64,000 nt of DNA from Gerris lacustris (taxonomy: Eukaryota; Arthropoda; Insecta; Hemiptera; Gerridae): positions 35,167,628 to 35,231,627 of the forward strand of contig OX578280.1 in NCBI GenBank assembly GCA_951217055.1, given 5' to 3'. The notes below the pieces were generated by a model, which saw nothing but the letters and a program-made list of their open reading frames with translations, had not been told where the DNA came from and made no database searches. Position numbers and translations under genes: made by a program. Position 1 is the stretch's first letter; each line of letters starts with the position of its first letter. Shown piece by piece: positions 57,834-64,000 of the stretch.

Positions 57834-58257
57834 CAGTATAATCTCGCTTTTACACGACCCTCAATAACACGAAAACCTCAATTACAAGTGCAATTTTCAA
57901 ATCCCCTTGAGATTGCCATTACACATAATGTTAAATTAACCTCTATAACATGACTAGTATTATCCAAACAACACAGATTTTTTCCAATTCACGGATTTTT
58001 TCTAACTCAGAACCTCTATAACAAGTCGTTTTGAGAAATCAACATCTATAACGCGACTCAATGCAGAAATGAGTCGACCTTGAACAAGTCTAGACTTGAA
58101 ACCCCCACCCCACCCTGCTCCCAATATTTTATTAACCTCTATAACACGACTGATAGCCAAAATAACCTTGATAACACGACCCTTAACAAAAAGAGCACCT
58201 CGATAACAAGACTGTTTCCCTAATCCCTTTGAGACACTTCTTATCGAGGTTCTACTG
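57834..58257. mobile_element. Tigger/pogo-like non-autonomous element made of repeated motifs
   Basis: TA flanks both ends (57832-57833 and 58258-58259). Ends are CAGTATAATCTCGC and CTTATCGAGGTTCTACTG. The interior repeats the TIR-like word CCTCTATAACACGACT with small changes about nine times. Confidence 0.8.
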
Positions 58258-59961
58258 TATTTTAATTTAAAATAGCTCTACACCATTAACTTTATTATGT
58301 AAATATCTTATTCGAAGGAGAAAAATTATAACGCTGGAAACATGATCATTAAAGATTTTGCTGATCTAGTTGAGCCAACTAATGTTGCATCAAAAAATTG
58401 TAGCTCTCATTAACTCCCTCTTTGGATTTACCTCCACTGTATTGTCCTTTTATTCCTAATTCTTAGGAATTTTTAGAACCAAATAATATTTTTATTTTTT
58501 TTTATAAATATTATTTTTATAGAACTATAAATTACCCTTCTACTTGTGCAACAAATTAAATAAATTGTGTTTGTGACGCTTAAAAGAATTCATAAGTGTG
58601 TGCATTAATATCTTCTATTAACCTTTTTAGTTTAACTGTTAATTTAGATTGTCAATCTTGAAACTCCTTTTACAGATTATAGATTGCAAGCTAACAAGGC
58701 CTTAACTGGTTTGTTTTCTCTATATTTATTGACTGTTACTCTTATTACGAGATTGTATGATTTCTTACTCTGAGAGCTAGTTACCTAGCTTGTATCAACA
58801 ACCTCTAGCTGTTTACTTTACAAAGAAGTATACTCTAGTCTCCTACTTTGAAAGTTAATTTTCTTGAATGCAAACTTTGTGTGGTTTAGGAAATTCATCT
58901 TCTTGTAGTCTTACTGTTATTAAAAGATAATACTGGAATCTACTTTTTTTTCCCATGAGTCAATATTTTTAAAATTCTGAAAGCACTGGAGGAAGTTTAG
59001 GCCTTTTCTGCTGTCATTAATAAAAATGGGTGAAAACTATAATAAAAGTTAGAGGGGGTGGGTTTGATCCTGTGCCATGATGCTCCGAGGACGGAGCAGG
59101 GCGAATAATGATGAGCACTGGAAATAATGTTCTATGGGTGTGATATTTAGCTTATCAATAGTTACCTAATAAATAGCAGAAAGTCTTATTTTGCTGGTAA
59201 CTCCCATAAATCACTACTTGATAACTCACGAAGTGCTGTCCAAACACTCTCGTAGGTTAAACATTATGTATTAACTAAAAGTAATCAATGAAAAATAAAA
59301 AATAAAAATGCAATATTGTTCTACATACGTATGATATTTTGTTTGGGAGGAATATCTTCAAATATAGTTTGTTTAAAATAAAAATAAATTTACTAAAAAT
59401 TGAAAGTACTTTGAATATAAATATATTTTTAACTTTTTAATTAGTTAATTTTATTTCAATTAATTAATTTATTTGTATAAAATTTTACCTTCTTTAAATA
59501 AGTGGATAAATAATAATTATAGGTAGGTCAATTAAATATAAACGGGCATTTTCCGATAATTTATTTTTTTAGAAAATTCAAGAATAATGTATTTTTTCAT
59601 TTTTCTCCAATATCCCGAATGCATTTCTCCCAAAGTTTAGTTAATTTTTTTTTATTCTGTTATCTTAGAATGAATGAGGAGGGGTATAAAGCCAATTGTG
59701 CAAGAATTCAGTGAGTCTGACGGCGGAATCACTGATATTATTATAATTTCGGTTTTGTCTTTACTCTTGATTTTTTTTTTTTTTTTTTTAAATACATTTT
59801 AGTAAAAGGCCCTTTTATATTAGATCGACCCATGCAAAACAATAATCTATAGTGCCTCCAACTTAAAACATTCACATTCAATTTACTTATTAAGTACAGT
59901 TATACCTATAATTAATTCTAAATGTACAATATAATATAAGTGAGGATATAGTACTTTGATA
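58258..59961. other. Intergenic, nothing recognised
   Basis: AT-rich. Poly-T at about 59771-59790. No gene supported. Confidence 0.45.
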
Positions 59962-60624
59962 CTTAGTATCAAAGACGGATAAGAGCAAATTTCAAAATTT
60001 TACAGGAGAGCCGAAAAACTGTAGCTCAAATTCTACAGGTGCTAGAGCAATGATTTTTTTCTGTAGATTCTTAATAGACTAAAAACTAGTTAGAAGTACT
60101 GAAAACATAAATTTCTTTGATATTTTAGCTGCTAAATGGAGTTAAAAAGTGGAGTTGTCCGCTTTTGAAACAAAATGACGTTGAAAATAATGGTTAGAAT
60201 AATAATATTGGAGAAATAATTCTTTTTTCACATTTTTCAGAGTTCTTAGGGAGTAGTGCCCCAAATATAGAGCTAAAATTGATTTCTCGATTTCCCCTCA
60301 GGGTATCATTTTTCTAAACATGTATGACAAAATGGTAGGAGTAGGTATTCAGATGCTAAAGCCCGCAGTGCATCATAGGAACGAGTTAGTTGGCTGCTGA
60401 TTGGCTGTTTCGGTTATGTCCACTTTTGAAGCAAAACGTGTGTTGACTTGTCCGTATTTGAAACAAAACTACAAATATTATTGAATTTTTACCTCTTTTC
60501 TGGTCGTTTTTGATGCAAATAGATAACAGAATCTGATGCAGCAGCCAAAAATCTATAAGAAACAATTGATAACTGAAATTCGGAAAAAATGTCGAATGTC
60601 CGTCTTTGATACTAGGCTCCTCAA
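59962..60624. mobile_element. Non-autonomous TIR element, copy 2 (663 bp)
   Basis: Collinear with 45630-46346 but missing the outermost 9 bp of the left end and about 50 bp of interior. The right end TTTGATACTAGGCTCCTCAA is intact. Confidence 0.8.
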
Positions 60625-61053
60625 GTATCAAAACATTTATCTTGTAATTATTTGCCTACTTTAAATGGTGAAGGCAATATTTCTTATTACACTTATTTAT
60701 TTTTTTACATATTAATATAAAATGTATATCCTAAATTATTTTGTCTTAATCTTAATTTTACAGAACTTGACACAGTATTGTTTTTGAATGTATTTTCTTA
60801 AAAAAACAACATAATAACAAAATTCATTGTTGTTAATATCTGAATGATTTTGTTCTAAAAAGAGGCGAAACTCTTTAATCAAAATATGCACATCATTTTT
60901 TTACTATCTTTGAAGTGCAGAAAACATGGCAGTTCACATTTCTTTTCTAACATATGCTGACAACATGTTGACTTAACAAAGTGTGCATGTTTAAAACATC
61001 AGAGATCTGACGTGTTAAATGTGTATTGTAACCCAGGATTTTGATCTTCTGGG
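60625..61053. other. Possible 3' UTR of the 61-kb gene
   Basis: AT-rich sequence after the TAG at 61054 (minus strand). TTTATT at 60705-60710 gives AATAAA on the minus strand. Confidence 0.3.
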
Positions 61054-62153
61054 CTAGGTGTCTGGAGGTGGTCGTGATCTGAAAATAAAAAAACAAGATT
61101 AATTTTTATCATTAATAAAAAAAAAAAGGAAAAAACTGTTAACTGCTAACCATGCATGGGTAACAAAATTATGTATTTTGAAGAAAGAAGAACAAAGACA
61201 GATAAAAAATGTTCTTTGACATGGGAATCAAATCCCTTGGTGGCAAACTAACCTCTGAACTACACAGGAGGAATCTTTAGGGAGCCGTACTGTAATCTCT
61301 CTGTCAGACCAACCACCATGAAAGCAAAGGGATCTTTGGTTGGACTCCCAGCTGCGGATTGCATTTTTTAACTCCATTCTTCTTCAAAAAATAAATCGAT
61401 AGAAAAAAAAGGTTGTAATAATGGAAAATTGTCTTGTTTTAAAATTATTTTTCTCCCTACCATTTATGTATTTGATTTTGAATTAAATATTTTTATTATT
61501 AGTCAATTAACCACTTATAGATTCATATAGATGTTAGGAGGATATTTTGGATACAAAATAAAATCTTAAGGGTGCCCTGTCTGGGATGAAATGATTATAT
61601 CTTGGAATAACCACCTGCATACTATTCTCTTGACTCTAGACAGAGTAATAAATACCAGAAATGTGCATCTTCGGCTTCATAATATGACTATTTAATAGAA
61701 TTTATTCAATTTTTGAATGGAACTTGATGATTTCTCATAGTGAATAATACATCTATTTATACAATATACATTTGTCTCTCAAGATTCATGTTCCATGAGC
61801 AAGTTACACAAAATCATGGGAAAAATAAATCAAATCTCTGAACTTACTCCAATGGTGTAAAACAAAAGTAAAAATAAAAATTAATGAATAAAATAAAATA
61901 GACATTTCTAAATTTTTAAAATTTATAACAGATATAGGTACCTTGGTGGAGGTGGTGGAGGAGGGAAAACTTTCTGTCCAGTATGTAGACTTCCTGATGA
62001 ATGAGTTCTTTCTAGGACTATTCCACCCCAGTATTTCTCACCATATCCATCCATTTCTATAGAGGATAAAGGCCCCATGAAAGACCCTGGAGCTGAACAA
62101 CACTGCAGTGTCCTAACAGGTGGAGGAGGTCCTTTCTTCCTCCTACATAGGAT
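61054..62153 (-). CDS. C-terminal exons of an unidentified, probably membrane, protein (partial)
   Basis: Two exons on the minus strand: 62153-61942 (GTTACAG acceptor, GTACCT donor) and 61078-61054 (TTTTCAG acceptor, TAG stop). The first is open in only one frame for 70 codons. It begins ILCRRKKGPPPPVRTLQCCS and ends in a run of seven prolines followed by Arg. The second adds SRPPPDT. Hydrophobic residues followed by a basic cluster and a proline-rich stretch look like the inner edge of a transmembrane segment and a cytoplasmic tail with possible SH3/WW-binding sites (inference). Upstream exons, including the membrane segment, were not found between 62.2 and 64 kb and should lie beyond the window. 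GC content is higher than the flanks, as in the other coding exons. The family was not recognised, and the small final exon is less certain than the first. Confidence 0.6.
61178..61395. repeat. Head-to-head pair of SINE-like repeats
   Basis: Minus strand around 61275-61220 reads TGTAGTTCAGAGGTTAGTTT...GGGATTTGATTCCC (A-box-like then B-box-like). Plus strand near 61330-61350 reads TTTGGTTGGACTCCC. The outer flanks (TTTTGAAGAAAGAAGAAC and complement CCATTCTTCTTCAAAA) are inverted, so the unit folds back. In the last intron of the 61-kb gene. Confidence 0.5.
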
Positions 62154-63594
62154 CTGTAACAGGAAGTAATATTTTATCTTATTAAGATTGAATTAAATTG
62201 TATTTAATATAAGGAATTATTATTTTAACACTTGTACAGTGTTAAATCACTTGAAGGCTTAAATTGTATGTCAGTAAAATTGAAATATTCTAATTTTTGG
62301 AACGAAGTTCCTTACGGCATATAACAGCGTCTGGAACCTGGCAGTGAATCCGATACAAAACAACTGTCACAAAACCAATTGTCACGAAATCGACTGATGA
62401 CGATAACTTGAGTAAATGATGACTGATTTAGTTGAAATTTGGTACACATGTTCATTTTACCAATGCCCAGGACGAGTTTGTTGGACAACATTATCCATCT
62501 AAGCGTTTGCGCGCAACACTCGTGTAAATTAAGCTTCAAATGTAAAATTGGAATTTTAGGACGGGAAAAAAATTCTAACTTCATCTATTTAATGAAGCAA
62601 AAAACTTTTTTATAAATACATTTTTTTTGGTAAAAAAAACACCGACACTGCTATGAAGTGTTAAAGATCGCTAAATTTATTAAAGCGGACCTAAACGTTT
62701 AAAATTGTCATCATGATATTCAATACTTATTTTTCTTGCTTCAATGATAAAAAAAAAGTAAAAGATTTTTTTTTTTTTTAATTTTGCCTTAACTCCGCTA
62801 TGTACAAATAGTTAGCTAGGTACTTTTAATTTTTGTCTCTTTTTAAACTTCGCCATGTATAAGTAGTTAGCATCAAATTTGTCCAACATTTTTGTGAACC
62901 AACATGTCTTAAAAACTACTTGTCCGCATATGATAAAATTATAATGGTAAATAGATCACAATTACCCCAGTGTTGGTTCCATATTAATTTCAACCTTCTC
63001 TGCCTATTGGTTTCTTTTCCACATGAGCACAACTTTTTTATTTATTTATTTTTTGGGTTTTTTTTTAGTCCCGTTCATCAGCCTAGGTCATTACAGGACG
63101 GGGGTTACCGACCACTTTACTCATCTATACGATGAGATCATCAGTGTGAAACATGTCTCACCTCTCTGGGATTCAATTTCTTGTTCATTAACACCTTTAT
63201 AAGTATACGTACGATTTTCAAGAAATTTGGATGGTTTGTCAAAAGTAGCTTATAGATGGTCTCATAATAATTTCAAACGTATGCGCCTATTAAATATTGC
63301 CATAATAATACTTTTATTCGCGAAAAAAAGACAGATTTTTCTAAAAAAAAAAATAAAAAAAAAGCGGGAAAAAATTAATAAATTACACAATAATAGGTCG
63401 TAAAAGCAAAACATCATAGATAGATTGCGAGGAAGCTACGAGCCACACTAATTGGCAGACTATTTTTTTTTTTTTTTTTTTTAAGTCATGAACAATACAA
63501 CATTTGGTTAATACAGGACGAGGACGGGCATCCAGCCACTTACACATCTCCTCAATTTGATCGTCAGTTTGGCTGAAATAAAGGAGATGATACG
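62154..63594. other. Repeat debris upstream of the 61-kb exon
   Basis: Contains poly-T tracts near 62766-62780 and 63465-63482 and SINE-like words near 63080-63180 and 63500-63560 (CAGGACG, CACTTTACTCATC). No upstream exon of the minus-strand gene was found. Confidence 0.4.
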
Positions 63595-63770
63595 GTCGAA
63601 AATTGCTTGGCGGCACAATTTTGCGTGATTTAAACACTTGAGAGAGTATATCCCTGAGTCAAATAGTAAATTTGTATGATTTAAGCATTCGAGAAATTAT
63701 ATGTATATGATTTGTTAATAGGAGGGTTGATATCCCTTCGTCAAAAAAATACGTTGGAGTGAGGCCCCAC
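63595..63770 (+). repeat. Dispersed repeat, copy 2
   Basis: Diverged copy of 42080-42270, ending GGAGTGAGGCCCC where copy 1 has its poly-C tract. Confidence 0.5.
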
Positions 63771-64000
63771 CATTTTTCCTATAAACCGCTTCATATTCTT
63801 CAGTTTTACAGTCAGTTTTTTTTCTTTTTTCAATTCAAATAGTTTTGCTATTTTCGGCTCGATCATGTATCAGGTTTGCTCCTTTTTCAAGTATCTGATT
63901 CAAGTTAAAACAAAAATTAAATTTGCCTCTAACAAAATTATTTATTTGCGTATTTTTCTCCATAAAACTAAATAAGACAAATAAAAATAATTTATATAAT

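Noticed and set aside
57834..58257. CRISPR-like array of regular repeats
   Set aside because: Repeats are degenerate, without constant spacers, and lie between Tigger-type TIRs with TA flanks in an animal genome.

Overview
This is an AT-rich, intron-rich, transposon-filled piece of an animal genome. The organism is an arthropod, very probably an insect. The main evidence is a complete eRF1 gene whose sequence follows the insect form of that protein closely. Long introns full of DNA-transposon debris (mariner, piggyBac, hAT, PIF/Harbinger and Tigger/pogo types, Gypsy LTR fragments, many hairpin MITEs) agree with this. I see no bacterial, organellar or CRISPR features.

Layout. From 1 to 9.1 kb there is no host gene. 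This part holds a decayed piggyBac-like element with a TA-MITE in its left end, a GC-rich terminal-inverted-repeat element, a large foldback, and a mariner pseudogene split by a TTAA-flanked insertion. From 9.18 to 22.78 kb, on the minus strand, lies eRF1: nine coding exons with intact NIKS, GGQ and YxCxxxF motifs and two alternative last exons (11582-11661 and 9176-9258), both opening with the same splice phase. At 23.46-23.64 kb on the plus strand is a possible first exon of a divergent gene. From 23.9 to 31.4 kb there is dense repeat debris, including a 93-bp perfect palindrome and a hAT element with an 8-bp target-site duplication.

From 32.5 to 40.2 kb and again from 46.6 to 52.5 kb, on the plus strand, there are two tandem genes for HAD-superfamily C2-cap phosphatases of the PGP/4-nitrophenylphosphatase-like group. 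All six introns they share have the same position and phase, and both use a GC-AG intron after the third exon of gene A (the second of gene B), so the pair arose by DNA duplication. Gene A has an extra first exon encoding a basic, mitochondrial-presequence-like N terminus. Gene B lacks it and has changes in usually conserved active-site loops (GDR to GDS, TNTD to TDND).

From 52.5 to 61 kb there is no host gene: foldbacks, a second copy of the 45.6-kb MITE, a Crypton-like fragment, and a Tigger-like element made of repeated TIR-like motifs. At 61.05-62.15 kb on the minus strand are two exons encoding the proline-rich tail of an unidentified, probably membrane, protein whose 5' part lies beyond the window.

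Together the genes are a translation-termination housekeeping gene, a duplicated small-metabolite phosphatase pair and the end of a third gene. They have no obvious shared pathway. The striking part of the window is the density of structured and nested transposons, several with readable target-site duplications.
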